A stretch of DNA of 64,000 nucleotides from Streptomyces sp. KL109B (GTDB lineage Bacteria; Actinomycetota; Actinomycetes; Streptomycetales; Streptomycetaceae), in assembly GCF_030766935.1 (NCBI RefSeq), contig NZ_JASERL010000014.1, positions 62,001 to 126,000 on the forward strand, written 5' to 3'. Each line of letters starts with the position of its first letter. Within the stretch, counting starts at the first letter, position 1. This document shows, piece after piece, positions 63,869-64,000 of the stretch. The translations under genes were made by a program, and so were the position numbers. The notes beneath the pieces are model-generated. The model made no database searches. It was not told the DNA's origin and saw only the letters and a list, made by a program, of their open reading frames with translations.

Positions 63869-64000
63869 CCACCCCGGGCACCTTGCCGGACCAGCACGCC
63901 GCCGCGAACGAAGCCCCGCCAGGAGTGGACCTCGCGCCCCATCGGGTCGCCGGACCCCGCAGATGGTGGGACTGGGGCCTCGCGGCCGACCCCGGACTCG
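63865..64000 (+). CDS. Start of a coupled gene, probably membrane transporter (3' end outside window)
   Basis: A TTG at 63865 overlaps the MarR stop codon, with GGAGG 4 nt upstream. The first 45 codons read TTPGTLPDQHAAANEAPPGV then PRRWWDWGLAADPGL before the window ends. The Trp-rich segment before a likely first helix recalls FUSC-type aromatic acid exporters, but too little is present to decide. Coupled translation with MarR suggests an exporter controlled by it. Confidence 0.5.
   Translation, partial: MTTPGTLPDQHAAANEAPPGVDLAPHRVAGPRRWWDWGLAADPGL

Noticed and set aside
1..64000. CRISPR arrays, tRNA or rRNA genes
   Set aside because: No array of equal repeats with unique spacers, no cas genes, and no tRNA-like cloverleaf or rRNA segment was recognised by reading. 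A tRNA search tool could still find one.

Overview
The window is high-GC, densely packed DNA with GTG/TTG starts, strong GC-rich terminators, rare TTA codons, and many LuxR-type, STAND-ATPase, PP2C and Usp genes. It fits a Streptomyces (or close streptomycete) chromosome, probably a variable or arm-type region rather than the core: no rRNA, tRNA, ribosomal-protein or replication genes were seen, and the content is regulators, stress proteins, secreted enzymes and broken genes. About 54 intact protein genes, three decayed genes and one candidate structured RNA are annotated.

Layout. 0-12 kb: a universal stress protein (cut by the window edge), a leucine-rich-repeat protein divergent from a large LuxR-family ATPase regulator, a secreted amidase, an APH-fold kinase, an NsdA-like TPR regulator and a PAS-PP2C phosphatase. 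12-18.4 kb: an alpha-glucoside import and hydrolysis operon (LacI regulator, lipoprotein, two permeases, GH13 glucosidase, no ATPase), with a shared 12-bp motif before the regulator and the binding protein. 18.4-26 kb: a DosR/DosS (OsdR/OsdK)-type hypoxia or dormancy locus with Usp, Rv1733c-like membrane protein, cyclic-nucleotide-domain protein, response regulator and GAF sensor kinase with a conserved heme-ligand histidine; a recurring palindrome lies before several of these genes. 26-33.4 kb: small secreted proteins, TetR plus drug exporter, PNPOx-like protein, SigJ-type sigma factor, mycothiol-dependent isomerase-like protein.

33.4-42.7 kb: a deletion scar joining two 5'-truncated genes, then a rhodanese/CstR persulfide module with two perfect operators, SDR, methyltransferase, LCP ligase, a 611-residue protein with a coding minisatellite, GH114 lipoprotein and GNAT. 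42.8-55 kb: a structured RNA candidate ending in a terminator just before an RNase H gene, GH16 glucanase, hydroxyacid dehydrogenase, DUF985 cupin, DUF574 methyltransferase, IclR divergent from an asparagine synthetase, fructosamine kinase, glutamine amidotransferase, and a BenE/XRE-cupin divergent pair with tandem operators. 55-64 kb: a ClpC-like AAA+ protein, two small proteins, then a FAD oxidoreductase and LuxR ATPase regulator framed by a 49-bp inverted repeat, followed by tandem repeats, a MarR regulator and the start of a coupled gene.

The clearest functional units are the sugar operon, the dormancy locus, the sulfur-stress module and the paired regulator/transporter loci. Short tandem repeats (9-24 bp) recur at gene ends and before starts throughout.
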